Assembly (NCBI RefSeq): GCF_027887165.1
Contig: NC_077227.1
Coordinates: forward strand, 442,759,895 to 442,823,894
Length of the DNA: 64,000 nt
Source: Monodelphis domestica
Lineage: Eukaryota; Chordata; Mammalia; Didelphimorphia; Didelphidae
Direction: 5' to 3'
In this document: positions 12,980 through 25,900 of the stretch, in pieces
Layout of the letters: every line of letters begins with the position of its first letter
How positions within the stretch are numbered: position 1 is the first letter of the stretch
Program-made: the position numbers and the translations under genes
The notes under the pieces: model-generated
Database searches by the model: none
Told to the model about the DNA's origin: nothing
What the model saw: the letters and a program-made list of their open reading frames with translations, nothing else

Positions 12980-13185
12980 GGGGCAGCTGGGTGGCTCAGT
13001 GGATTGAGATCCAGACCTAGAGATGGGAGGTCCTAGGTTCAAATCAGGACTGAGACACTAGCTTGCTGTTTAACCTTAAGCAAGTCACTAAACCACCATT
13101 GCCTAGCCCTTACAACTTTTCTGCCTTGGAACCAATACAAGTATTGATTCTAAGACAGAAGATAAGGGTTAAAAAAAGGGGGGGG
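12980..13185 (+). mobile_element. tRNA-derived SINE, MON1/WSINE-like
   Basis: It runs from head GGGGCAGCTGGGTGGCTCAG through 'gagatgggaggtcctaggtt', 'aagcaagtcactaaaccacc', 'tctgccttggaaccaatac' and 'taagacagaagataagggtt' to an A/G-rich tail, so it is full length. Confidence 0.9.
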
Positions 13186-13919
13186 GATGCTTTGACAACT
13201 TGATGGGGTAGCAAGATAAAAGGAATGGTTTTTAGAGGATGGAGAAGCCATCCTCTTGGGATAGGCCTGTCAGTGGAAGTGAAGGAACTATTATAAAGAA
13301 GAGACTAAAGATGAGAGGATAAGACTAGAGGTAAAGATAGATAATTTATTCTTGTTTAGGCTTAGGAACATTTCCCCCACATACAAAAGAGGAAAGGATT
13401 AATAAAAATATTTATTCTTCATTTTAAAGTCTGTACTTAAGTATTTAGGTTTCTGAAAGAATATTAGCAATCCATTCCCTGAGTTTTCCTTCATGACATC
13501 TCCTTTTTTTAAAAAATTATTTTTCTCTTTTTTTTGAAAAATTTATTTAGTCAATTTAGAACATAACTCCTTGATTTCAAAAATCATATTCCTTCCCTCC
13601 CCCCTCTCTCCACCCCCTCCTGCAGCTGACGTGCAACTCCACTGGGCTTGATACACGTCCTTAATCAGAAGCTATTTCCATGTTGTTGATGTTTGCACTA
13701 GGATGTTCATTTAGAGTCTCCATCCCTAATCATATCCCCCTCGACCCATGTAATCAATCAGTTGTTTTATTCTGGTGTTTCTACTCCCAGAGTTTTTCCA
13801 CTGAATGTGGATAGTGTTCCTTCTCCTAGATTGCTCCGAGTTGATCAGGATCACTGCATTGCCACTACTGGAGAAGTCCATTACATTCGATTGTACCACA
13901 GTGTATCAGTTTCTGTGTA

Positions 13920-16900
13920 CAATACTCTACTGGTTCTGCTCCTCTCAATCTGCATCAATTCTTGGAGGTCATTCTAGTTCACAAGGAATTCCACCAGTTT
14001 ATTATTTTATTACTTTGAGCACAATAGTACATATATACCAACGTATACCACAATTTGTTCAGCCATTCCCCAACTGAAGGGCATCACCTCATTTTCCAAT
14101 TTTTTGCCACCACAAAGAGCAAAGCTATGAATATTCTTGTACAGGTCTTTTTCCTTATTATGTCTTAGGGGTATAAACCCAGCAGTGCTATGGCTGGATC
14201 AAAGGGCAGACAGTCTTTTAGAGCCCTTTAGGCATAGTTCCAAATTCCTTCCAGAATGGTTGGATCAATCCACAACTCCACCAACAGTACATTAATGTCC
14301 CAACTTCACCACATCCCCTCTAGCATTCATTACTTTCCATTGCTGTCATATTAGCCAATCTGCTAGGTGTGAGGTGAAACCACAGAGTTGTTTCGATTTA
14401 CATCTATCTGATTATAAGAGATTTAGAACACTTTTTCATGTGCTTATTAATAGTTTTGATTTCTTTAACTGAAAATTGCCTATTCATGTCCCTTGCCCAT
14501 TTATCAATTGGAGAATGGCTTGATTTTTGGTACAATTGATTTAGCTCTTTATAAATTTGAGTAATTAGACCTTCGTCAGAGGTTTTTGTTATGAAGAATT
14601 TTTCCCAATTTGTTGCTTCCCTTCTAATTTTGGTTGCATTGGTTTAGTTTGTACAAAAACTTTTAATTTGGTGTAATCAAAATTATTTATTTTACAATTT
14701 GATTTTTTCCCTAACTCTTGGTTGGTCTTAAAATCTTTCCTTTTCCAAAGATCTGACATGTATACTATTCTGTGTTCACCTAATTTACCTAGTTTCCTTC
14801 TTTATATTCAGGTCATTCACCCATTTTGAGATGATGTCTGAGACATTGATCCAAACCTAATACTGGATTTTGGTCCCAAAAGCTTGGATCTTTGGGTTAT
14901 CATAGACTGTCTTGCTAAGGTCACTTACTCCAGGTCTATTCCACTGATGCTCCTTTTTGTCTCTTAGCCAGTACCATATTGTTTTGAAGACCACTGCTTT
15001 ATAGAATAGTTTGAGATCTGAGACTGCAAGGTCACCTTACTTTGCATTTTTTTTCATGATTTCCCTGGATATCCTTGATCTTTTGTTCCTCCAAATGAAC
15101 TCTGTTATGTTTTTTTTCTAATTCAGTAAAAAAGATTTTTGGTATGGGTATGGCACTAAATCAGTAAATTAATTTGGGTAGGAATGGCATTTTTATTATG
15201 TTAGCTCATCCGACCCATGAGAAATTAATGTTTTTCCAATTGTTTAGATGTAGTTTTGTGTGGAGAGTGTTTTGTAGTTGTGTTCATATAGTTCCTGTGT
15301 TTGTCTGGGCAGATGTATTCCTAAATATTTTATATTGTCTAGAGTGATTTTAAATGGAATTTCTCTTTCTAATTCTTGCTGCTGAGATGGATTGGAGATA
15401 TACAGAAATGCTGATGACTTATGTGGGTTTATTTTGAATCCTACAACAACATTCCTAAAGTTGTTGATTATTTCTACTAGCTTTTTAGTTGATTCTCTAG
15501 GATTCTTTAAGTAGACCATCATATCATCTGAAAAGAGTGATAACTTGGTCTCCTCATTGCCTATTTTAATGCCTTCAATTTCTTTTTCTTCTCTAATTGC
15601 TACTGCTAGTGTTTCTAGTACAATGTTAAATAATAGAGGTGATAATGGGCATCCTTGTTTCACTTCAGATCTTATTGGGAAAGCTTCCAGTTTGTCCCCA
15701 TTGCAGCTGATGTTTACCGATGGTTTTAGATAAATACTGTTTACTATTTCTAGGAAAGGCCCTTCTATTCCTATACTTTCCAGTGTTTTCAATAGGAACG
15801 AGTGCTGTATTTTGTCGAAGGCATTCTCTGCATCTATTGAGATAATCATGTGATTTTTGTCGGTTTGCTTGTTAATATGGTCAATTATGGGGATGGTTTT
15901 CCTAATATTGAACCATCCTTGCATTCCTCGTATGAATCCTACCTGGTCATAATGAATAACCCTTATGATCACTTGTTGGAGTCTTTTTGCTAGCATTCTA
16001 TTTAAGATTTTTGCATCAATGTTCATTAGGGAGATTGGCCTGTAGTTTTCTTTCTGTTTTTTACTTGTCTGTTTTTGGAATCAGTACCATATTTGTGTCA
16101 TGAAAGGAATTTGGTAGAATTCCTTTGCTCATTCTGTTATATAGTTTGTATAATATTGGGATTAGCTGTTCTTTGGATGTTTAATAGAATTCATTTGTGA
16201 ATCCATCTGGTCCCGGATACCTGTTCTTAGGGAGTTCTTTGATGACTTGTTCAATTTCTTTTTCTGATATGGGGTTGTTTAGGTATTCTATTTCTTTCTC
16301 TGTTAGTCTAAGCAATTTATATTTTTGTAAATATTAATTCATATCACTAAGATTGTCGTATTTGTTGTCATATAATTGGGCATAATAGTTTTTAATGACT
16401 GCCTTAATTTCCTCTACATTTGAGGTGAAGTCTCCCTTTTCATCTTGCATACTGTCAATTTGGTTTTCTTTTTCCTTTTTTAAATAAGATTGACAAGTAC
16501 TTTGTCCATTTTATTTCTTTTTTCAATGTACCAGTTCCTAGTCTTATTTATTAAATCAATATTTCTATAACATTCAATTTTATTAATTTCTCCTTTGATT
16601 TTTAGGATCTCTAACTTAGTTTTCATCTAAGAATTTTTAATTTGTTCACTTTCTTATTTTTTAATTTGCATGCCCAATTCACTGACCTCTGCGCTCCCTA
16701 ATTTTTTAATATATGAACTCAAGGATATAAATTTTCCCCAAGTACTGCTTTGGTTGTATCCCATGGAATTGGAAAGGATGTCTCATCATTGTCATTTTCT
16801 TCAATGAAATTATAAAATTATTTCTATGATTTGTTCTTTAACCAATTTTGGAGAATTGTATAGTTTAATTTCCAATTAATTTTTTATTTGGCTCTCTATG

Positions 16901-17660
16901 TGCCCTTACTAATTATTATTTTCATTGCATTGTGGTCTGAGAGGGTTGCACTTATTATTTCTGCTCTTTTACTTTTGGTTGCAATGTTTTTATGCCTTAG
17001 TACATGGTCAATCTTTGTAAATGTACCATGTGTTGCTGAAAAGACAGTGTATTCCTTTTTTGTCCCTATTTATTTTTCTCCGTACATCTACTAACTCTAA
17101 TTTTTCTAAGATTTCATTTATTTCTTTTACCTCTTTCTTCTTTATTTTTTGGTTTGATTTATCTAGTTCTGATAGAGGAAGGTTCAGGTCTCCCACTTGT
17201 TTTTCTATTTCATCCTTGAGCTCCACTAGTTTCTCCTTTAGAAATTTGGATACTATGCCATTTTGTACATACATGTTGAGTACTGATATTTCCTCATTTT
17301 CTATACTGCTTTGTATCAGGATGTAATTACCTTCCCTATCTCTTTTGACTAGATCTATTTTTACTTTGGCTTCGTCAGATATCATGATTGCGACTCCTGA
17401 CTTCTTTTTCTCAATTGATGGCCAATAGATTTGGTTCCATCTGCTTACTTTTACCCTTTGTGTGTCTACCTTCCATGTGTGTTTCTTGTAGACAGCATAT
17501 GGCAGGGTTTTGGTTTCTAATCCACTGTGCTATTCACATGCATTTTATGGGTGAGTTCATTCCATTTACATTCAGAGTTATGATTACCAGCTGTGTATTT
17601 CCCAGTATTTTGATTTCCACTCCTAGTCCTGCCCTTTCTTCTTTCACTATTTCCTTCGAC
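13920..17660 (-). pseudogene. L1 copy 1 ORF2 (endonuclease–reverse transcriptase), broken
   Basis: The endonuclease part is visible at 17008-17385 (…NMYVQNGIVSKFL…, GDLNLPLSELDK). The reverse-transcriptase part is a continuous frame at 15244-16026 (260 residues) that keeps the finger/palm blocks, [11 protein letters not shown] and an FSDDMMVYL active-site box with both Asp residues. C-terminal blocks continue in broken frames to about 13920. Several frameshifts and in-frame stops separate these segments. The family function is target-primed reverse transcription, which this copy cannot encode intact. Confidence 0.9.
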
Positions 17661-18061
17661 ACCTGTTTTGTTTTTAATCAGACCCTCTAATTCAAACCCT
17701 TATTTGACTTCCCTTTCTACTCCCTTTCTTATTCCCCTCTTATTTTCTTTACAGTCTTTTTAAACTACCCTCCCACCCTCTCCCTCCCTTGTATTGCTTC
17801 CCTCCCCACCAGTCCGTTTGTTCCCTTCTACTTCCTTATAGGGCACAAATCAATTCTCCGCCCCAATGTATTTGATTGTTCTGCCCTCTGAGTCAATTTC
17901 AATGCACATAAGAACTGAGTATTTCCTATCTCCAATCTCTTTACCCTTCCAGTGTATTTATCCTTCCCTTCTGCCATGTGCTTCCTTGTGACATATAAAT
18001 TTACCCTATTTTGTTTCTATTCCCATTTTTCTTAGTATTAGCCTTTTTTAAAAACCCTAAT

Positions 18062-18112
18062 TGTGTGTATATATATATATATACATACACATGTACACAC
18101 ACATATATATAT
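18062..18112. repeat. TA/CA microsatellite in L1 inter-ORF region
   Basis: Alternating TATATA, CATACA and CACACA runs. A matching microsatellite sits at the same L1 position in copy 2 (27440-27490), so the source L1 carried it. Confidence 0.9.
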
Positions 18113-18341
18113 TTATGAATACATTATCTATATACATATTTATTTCTTGGCATTTCATCCTATACCGTTTAACATTCCCTCTAGATATAATTCTTTTAGC
18201 TACCCAGGTGATAATAACAATTTTTAAGAGTTACCAATATCCTCATTTCTTGTAGGGATACATATCATTTTAACTTATTGGGTACCTTAAGAAAAGTTTG
18301 TTTGTTTTTTGTTTCATTTTGTTTTTGTTTTCTCCCCTTTC

Positions 18342-19418
18342 TTAACTACATTTCCATGATTCTCTTGAGTTCTGTGTTTGGGCATCACCTTTTCTGTTCA
18401 GATCTGGATTTTTCTTTAAGAATTCTTGGAATTCTTCTATTTTATTAAATGACCATACTTTCCCCTGTAAGAATATGGTCAGTTTTGCTGGGTAGTTGAT
18501 TCTTGGTTGTAGAATTAGTTCCCTTGCTTTCCAGAATATCATCCATGCCTTTCAGTCCTTCAGTGTGGATGCAGACAGATCTTGTGTTATTCTCACTGTG
18601 GTTCCATGGTATCTGAATGACTTCTTCTTGGCAGCTTGTAATATTTTTTCCTTGCTCTGGTAGTTCTTGAATTTGGCTATAACATTCCTGGGTGTTGTCA
18701 GTTGGGGATCAAATACAGGAAATGATCTGTGGATTCTTTCAATCTCCACTTTTTCCTCTTGTTCTAGAATATCGGGGCAGTTTTCTTGAATAATTTCCTG
18801 TAATATTATCTTCAGGCTTTTTCTTCTGTCATGGTCTTCTGCTAGACCAATGATTCTTAAATTGTCTCTCCTCGAACGATTTTCTAAATCCTCTGTTTTG
18901 TGAATGAGATGCTTCATATTTTCCTCAACTTTCTCATTCTTTTGGTTTTGTTTTATAGTGTCTTGCTGCCTTGTGAGGTCACTTAATTCTAGTTGTTGTA
19001 TTCTGGTTCTTAAAGACTGGATTTCATTCCTGGTTTTTTGGTCATCCTTCTCTTTGGTCTGATTTTCTTTGGAGGTCACCTTTTATCTTCTTGGCCTCAT
19101 CCTTCATCTCCTTTGCCTCATTTCCAAGCTGATTAATTTTGGCTTTCAAGACACTATTTTCTCATTTTAGTTCAAGTGCCTGTTTCCAGATGACTTATCT
19201 TGCTTTTTAGGTTCTTTTCCTAGTTGTCTTCAGCCTCTCGTAATTGTATTTTGAACTGTATTTTGAGTTCTTCCAAAGGCTGTGTCCAATTTGCTGGAGG
19301 TTTCTGTGTTTTTGCTTGAGGTTCCTTGATCCTCCTCAGTTACATTTGCTCTTTGTTCATTGCCTGGATAGAAGCTGTCCATTGTAGTTTCTTTTTTATT
19401 TTTCTGTGGTTTGCTCAT
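18342..19418 (-). pseudogene. L1 copy 1 ORF1 (RNA-binding chaperone), broken in three frames
   Basis: The N-terminal piece is at 19230-19418 (MSKPQKNKKETTMDSF…). The coiled-coil and RRM part at 18552-19079 (175 residues) shows heptad-like charged/Leu sequence, then LENRSRRDNLRIIGLAE. The C-terminal domain is at 18342-18542 (KARELILQPRINYPAKL). The order matches L1 ORF1p: coiled coil, RRM, C-terminal domain. Two frame breaks, near 19080-19230 and 18545, disable it. Confidence 0.9.
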
Positions 19419-20099
19419 ATTTACCCCTTCTTTTCCTCCAGTAGTAGCACTCTTGCTCCTCTAGTTATGTGCTGGATCTGTGGGTTTGGGTTTTTCTGTC
19501 AGTCTTCACCTTTGGAGTTTTGTCAGCAAATCTCTCAGAGCAGTCTGTGGGGGAGGCTGTTGGAGCTTGAGCTTCCCTCTGAAGGCTTAATGAGATTAAG
19601 CCCAGGAAGGTGAACTTGCAGAGCTGGATGTTCCCTGAGGACAAAACCTTGGGAAGGGGAGGAGGGAATATGGAGTGTCTCTGCTGCTGTGACTAGGCTG
19701 CCTCCTCTGTGCTTCTCCTCAAACTCCCTCCCAGCCGCTCATGTTCAAAGCCCTGAGTTTGGCACAGTTTTGCCTGTAAGGTACTCCCTCCAGACTAGTG
19801 CCCCTGCCCACCCAGGGATTCCAGGCACTGCTGGAGGTTCAGTACTGTAGGTGGGGGAGGGGTCTTGGGACCTTCCTTCTTCTTTCCCCTTAAACCCGAG
19901 TGTTCTTGAATTCAGGCTTTTTGGGGGCATACCTTTTAAGTTGAGTCCAGCAGGAGGGTTCCTTAGCTCTGTCCTGTTGTTAGATTTGGTTTTGAGTCCC
20001 CTAGGAGCATTTTGTTTTTAATCAGTGAGGAAGGGTTTTCCGAGGTCTGAACTTTCACTATCTCTATGCTTCCATCTTGACTCTGCCTTCTCTACTTTT

Positions 20100-21200
20100 T
20101 AATATAATGGACTAGAATAAAATTTTTCAGTATGAGCATTCACACCTCAGAAATTGGCATTTTTGCAAATGAGGGCTTGGTTTATTGCTTTGTTGATTGT
20201 CTTGACTTAAGAAAGTGATGGAGAAAAAGTTAATAATGCAGACTAAACTTAAAGTGTGGGATGATGGTGGTCGAGGTAGTGGTGGTGGTTTGACCTGTTG
20301 GGTGCATGTTGTTTACTATCTGTTCCCCTCAATGCCCTGCTATTTCAGATAGGCTAGCTTGCCTGTCCTGTGAATGGTAACTGGATATCTGGCAATTGAT
20401 GGGGATGGGAAGCTCCTTCTTCACAAAAGCCATCTCCCCACAAGATGGCTGAGAGTTGTGTTAGAAGAACTGTGATCTTGAGAAATGATTCCAGTCCTAG
20501 GGTTCTTGTGTCCAGTTGCTTGTCTGTGGCGGTTTATGCTGGTGTGTGGTAAAGAAGGTGGTCTCTTTCACAATGACTTCTACCCTCAATGATGGCTATG
20601 AGGACTGGGCTGGAAGCAAGTCTGGTGGTTTGGAGGACACAACTATTCTCAAGGTTCTTGGGGAAAGGTGTCTCCTTTAGGTGCCATGGGAAGATGATGG
20701 TCATGGTGGTGTTGGTTCAACTGGCCTGGCACATAATGACTCCTGCCTCTCCCTGGGATGCTTTCCTGCTTCAGTGAGGTAGGCAGGGCCCATGTGTCTT
20801 TATTTTTTTCCTTCCCCCAAATCAAAGCAACTTAAAAAAAAAATTTAGATCAATGAGGAAACATTTTTGAAATGCCTATTTACTCTTTCTAATTTTACCC
20901 ACACATCATTTCCCTCATTACTACCCCATTTCTTTTCCTACTCAGAATAGAATACGTCCTTTAAATCAATAACTAATTTGAATTTTCACCTAATGAAGTT
21001 AACCAGCTTCTCATTCAACTTCCCCAGTTTCAACTGGTCAATAAAAGTTGAGGTGTGGGGGAATTCCCCCCAAATGCTTTCTGATTCAGCTCTATTGAAC
21101 AAACATTTAAGAACCTACTACCTTAAAAAAAATTTTTTTTAAACCAACTACCTAGTTCCTAAATTACCACTGTTAATTACAGTAGGGCCTGTTATCTAAA
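20100..21200. other. Unassigned, partly GC-richer intronic stretch
   Basis: No gene or named element is recognised. 20220-20790 has TGG-rich repeats such as 'ggtggtcgaggtagtggtgg' and short open frames without family resemblance. Confidence 0.4.
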
Positions 21201-21229
21201 AAAAGAATACAGCAGTCCCTTCTCCTTCA

Positions 21230-21650
21230 ATCCAACCTGTACATCCCCTCAAATACCATGACCTCCAAGTCATTAATTTCTTCAGTTCCAGTGACCTACA
21301 CTTTCATTACCCCTACACCACACACAGGATGACTATGACATTGATCTTCAATGTAAGCTCTGTGGTCTTTCCTCTACTCTTTCTTGACATTATATCTTCT
21401 CCTCTCCTTCCTGAATCTAATCTCTGGTGAAAACTTCATCTTTCTCCTTTCCAAGACCAACTTCTCTATCTATGTATATGATATACCTGACCTCCTGTCT
21501 ACTATAACAGATTTCTCTTATGAGCATTCCTTTTCTCTAATCTTTAAACTCTCCTTATGTCCAGGTTTCTTTCTTGGTATCTTTCCTTATCCTGAAAAAA
21601 AACAACAAAACCCCTCACTATACTCCAACATCCTATCAAGCTTGAGTGTC
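21230..21650 (+). mobile_element. CR1-clade (L2/L3-like) LINE fragment
   Basis: Text such as 'atgactatgacattgatctt' and 'tttttcttggtatctttcc'-like pyrimidine-rich coding remnants resembles the L2 endonuclease region in sense orientation. It is heavily decayed and the assignment is weak. Confidence 0.4.
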
Positions 21651-21654
21651 CTGG

Positions 21655-22512
21655 CTTGTTGCATTACTACTAGTAGCAAAGTTCATTACATTGGATTGTT
21701 CCGTAATGTTTTACTTTCTGTGTACATTGTTCTTCTGGTTCTGCTCATTTCACTCTGCATGAATTCATTGACATTCTGCCAGTTCATATAGAAATCCTCC
21801 AGATCATCAATGCTTATCAGCACAATAGTATTCCATCACTACCATATACCATAATTTGTTCAGCCATTCCCAAACTGAGGGACACTTCTTCATTTTCCAG
21901 TTTTTTTGCCACCACAAAGAGTGTGACTACGAATATTTTTGTACAAGTATCTTTCCTAATTATCTCTTTGGAGTATAAACCTAGGAGTGGTATTGCTGGA
22001 ACAAAGGGTATACATTCTTTTAAAGTCCTTTCTGCATAATTCCATATTGCCTTTCAGAATGAATGGATTAATTCACAACTCCATGACCAATGCATTAGGG
22101 TCCAGATTTTGCGACAACCTCTCCAACATTTATTATTTTCTTTTACTGTCATATTGGCCAATCTGCTAAGTATGAGGTAGTACCTCAATGTTGTTTTGAT
22201 TTGCATTTCTCTAATTATGAGAGATTTAAGTGACTTTTTCCATGTGTTTATTGATAGTTTTGATCTCTTAATCTGAATACTGCCTATTCATAACCCTTGA
22301 CAACTTGTCAGTGGGAGAGTGGACTAATTTTTTTTTATAACTGACTTAGCTCCTTATAAATTTGAGAAATGAGACCTCTGTCAGAGGTTTTTGTTATAAA
22401 TTTTTTTCTCCAATTTGTTGCTTCCATTCTAATTTTGGTTGGATTGGTTTTGTTCGTACAGAACCTTTTTAATATAATGTAATCAAAATGATTCATTTTA
22501 CATTTTGTACTA
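21655..22512 (-). mobile_element. L1 LINE 3' fragment, decayed
   Basis: Collinear with the ORF2 C-terminus/3' part of the larger L1 copies ('ggttctgctcatttcactct', 'caatttgttcagccattccc'). The younger L1 copy 2 begins about 20 bp beyond its end. Confidence 0.75.
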
Positions 22513-22929
22513 TTCTTGTCTGATTCATTTTATTTTATTTTTTTAGGTAGATTTTATATTATTTTATTTTTTTCCATTTGAAAAAGCATATTTAGTCAAT
22601 TTAGAACATTATTTCTTGGTTACAATAATCACATTGTTTCCCTCCCATCCCTCCACACACTCTTCCCGCAGCCAACACGCAACTTCATTGGATATTACTT
22701 GTGTCCTTGATCAAACCCATTTCCATGTTGTTGTTTACATTACAATAGGATGTTCATTTAGAGTCTACATCCCCAACAATATGCCTTTGACCCATATATT
22801 CAAGCAGTTGTTTTTCCTTGGTGTTTTTACTCCCACAGTGTTTCCTCTGGATGTGGATAGTTGTTTTTCTTGTAGGTTCCTCTGAGTTGTTCAGGGTCAT
22901 TGCTTTGCCATTAACAGAGAAGTCCATTA

Positions 22930-25900
22930 CATTCGATTGTACCACAGTATATCAGTCTCTGTGTACAATGTTTTCTTGGTTCTGCTCCTCTCACTCTGCA
23001 TCAATTCCTGGAGGTTGTTCCGGTCCCCGTGGAATTCCTCCACTTTATTATTCCTTTAAGCAAATAGTATTCTATCATCAACATATGCCACAATTTGTTC
23101 AGCCATTCCCCAGTTGAAAGATATACCCTCATTTTCCAATTTTTTGCCACCACAAAGAGTGCAGCTATGAATATTTTTGTACATGTCTTTTTCCTTATTA
23201 TCTCTTTGGGGTACAAACTCAGCAGTGCTATGGCTGGATCAAAGGGCAGACAGTCTTTTATTGCCCTTTGGGCATAGTTCCAAATTGCCCTCCAGAAAGG
23301 TTAGATCAGTTTACAGCTCCACCAGCAATGAAGTAATGTCCCAACTTTGCCACATCCCCTCCAACATTCATTACTTTCCTTTGCTGTCATGTTAGCCAAT
23401 CTGCTAGGTGTGAGGTGATACCTCAGAGTTATTTTGATTTGCATTTTTCTGATTATAAGAGATTTAGCGCAGTTTTTCATGTGCTTATTAATAGTTTTGA
23501 TTTCTTTAACTGAAAATTACCTATTCATGTCCCTTGCCCATTTATCAATTTGAGAATTGCTTGATTTTTTGTACAACTGGTTTAGTTCTTTATAAATTTG
23601 AGTAGTTAGACCTTTGTCAGAGGTTTCTGTAATAAAGATTGTTTCCCAATTTGTTGCTTCCCTTCTAATTTTGGATGCATTAGTTTTGTTTGTACAAAAC
23701 CTTTTTAATTTGATGTAATGAAAATTATTGATTTTGCATTTTGTGATTTTTTTCTAGCTCTTGCTTGGTTTTAAAGTCTTTCCTTTCCCAAAGATCTGAC
23801 TAGTAGACTATTCTGTGTTCACCTAATTTGCTTATAGTTTCCTTCTTTATGTTCAGGTCATTCACCAATTCTGAGTTTATATTGGTGAAGGGTGTGAGAT
23901 ATTGATGCAATCCTAATCTCTCTATTACAGCCTTCCAATTTTCCCAGCAGTTTTTATCAAAAAGTGGGTTTTAGTCCCCCAAACTGGGATCTTTGGGTTT
24001 CTCATAGGCTGTCATACTGAAGTCATTTACCCCAAGTCTATTCCAGTGATCCTCCTTTCTGTCTCTTAGCCAGTACCAAATTGTTTTGATAACCACTGCT
24101 TTATAGTATAGTTTGTGATCTGGGTTCAGGTCATTCACCAATTCTGAGTTTATATTGGTGAAGGGTGTGAGATATTGATGCAATCCTAATCTCTCTATTA
24201 CAGCCTTCCAATTTTCCCAGCAGTTTTTATCAAAAAGTGGGTTTTAGTCCCCCAAACTGGGATCTTTGGGTTTCTCATAGGCTGTCATACTGAAGTCATT
24301 TACCCCAAGTCTATTCCAGTGATCCTCCTTTCTGTCTCTTAGCCAGTACCAAATTGTTTTGATAACCACTGCTTTATAGTATAGTTTGTGATCTGGGACT
24401 GCAAGTCCTCCTTCCTTTGCATTTTTTTCATGATTTCCCTGGATATCCTTGATCTTTTGTTCTTCCAAATGAAATTTGTTATGTGTTTTTCTAATTTTGT
24501 AAAGAAGTTTTTTGGTAGTTCAATGGGTATGGCACTAAATAAGTAAATAAGATTGGGTAGGGTGGTCATTTTTATTATGTTAGCTCTTCCCCCCTATGAG
24601 CAATCAATATTTTTCCAATTGTTTAGATCTGGTTTTAATTATGTGGAGTGTTTTGTAGTTGTGTTCATATAGTTCCTGTGTTTGTCTCGGCAGATAGATT
24701 CCTATGAATTTCATTTTGTCTAGGGTGATTTTAAATGGAATTTCTCTTTCTAATTCTTGCTGCTGAGATGGATTGGAGATATATTGAAATGCTGATGACT
24801 TATACGGGTTTATTTTGTATCCTGCAACTTTGCTAAAGCTGTTGATTATTTCTACTAGCTTTTTGGTTAATTCTCTAGGATTCTTTAAGTAGACCATCAT
24901 ATTATCCCCAAAGAGTGATAGCTTGGTCTTCTCATTACCAATTTTAATATATTCAATTTCTTTTTCTTCTCTAATTGCTATTGCTAGTGTTCCTAGTACA
25001 ATGATAAATAATAGAGGTGATAATGGGCATCTTTGTTCCACTTCAGATCTTATTGAGAAGGCTTCCAGTTTGTCCCCATTGCAGATTATGTTTGCTGATG
25101 GTTTTAGATATATACTGTTTACTATTTCTAGGAAAGGCCCTTCTATTCCTATACTTTCTAGTGTTTTCAATAGGAATGGCTGTTGTATTTTATTAAAGGC
25201 TTTTCCTGCATCTATTGAGATAATCATGGGATTGTTGTCAGTTGCTTTTTAATATGGCCAATTATGTGGATGGTTTTCCTAATATTGAACTATCCTTGCA
25301 TTCCTCTTATGAATCCTACCTGGTCATAGTGAATAATCCTTGTGATGACTTGCTGGAGTCTTTTTGCTAGTATCCTATTTAAGATTTTTGCATCTATATT
25401 CATTAAGGAGATTGGTCTATAGTTTTCTTTCTCTGATTTTGACCTGTAAAATGTTTATGTCGTAAAATGAATTTGGTAGAACTCCTTTGCTTATTCTGTC
25501 AAATAGTTTGTATAATATTGGGATTAGTTGTTCTTTGAATGTTTGATAGAATTCATTTGTGAATCCATCTGGACCTGGGGATTTTTTCTTAGGGAGTTCT
25601 TTGATGGCTTGTACAATTTCTTTTCCTGATATGGGGTTGTTTAGGTAATTTATTTCTTCCTGTTAGTCTAGGCAATTTATATTTTTGTAAGTATTCATCC
25701 ATATCACCTAGATTGCCATATTTGTTGCCATATGGGCATAGTAGTTTTTAATGATTGCCTTAATTTCTTCTTCAGTGGAGGTGAGGTCTCCCTTTTCATC
25801 TTGGATACTGTCAATTTGGTTTTTTTCTTTCCTTTTTTTAATTAGACTGACTAGTACTTTGTCAATTTTATTTGTTTTTTCAAAGTACCAGCTTCTAGTC

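Larger units (their letters stand above)
13505..20095 (-). mobile_element. Near-full-length L1 LINE (copy 1), antisense to the window, sense to ITFG1
   Basis: Reading on the minus strand: 5' UTR 19440-20095 beginning near GGCAGAGTCAAGATGGAAGC; ORF1 18342-19418; inter-ORF 17660-18340 with a TA/CA microsatellite; ORF2 about 13920-17660; 3' UTR to an A-rich tail near 13505-13530. Frameshifts and stops break both frames, so it is not autonomous. Candidate target duplications near 13498 and 20088 (both around TCTC…TTTTTAA) are imperfect and uncertain. Confidence 0.92.
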
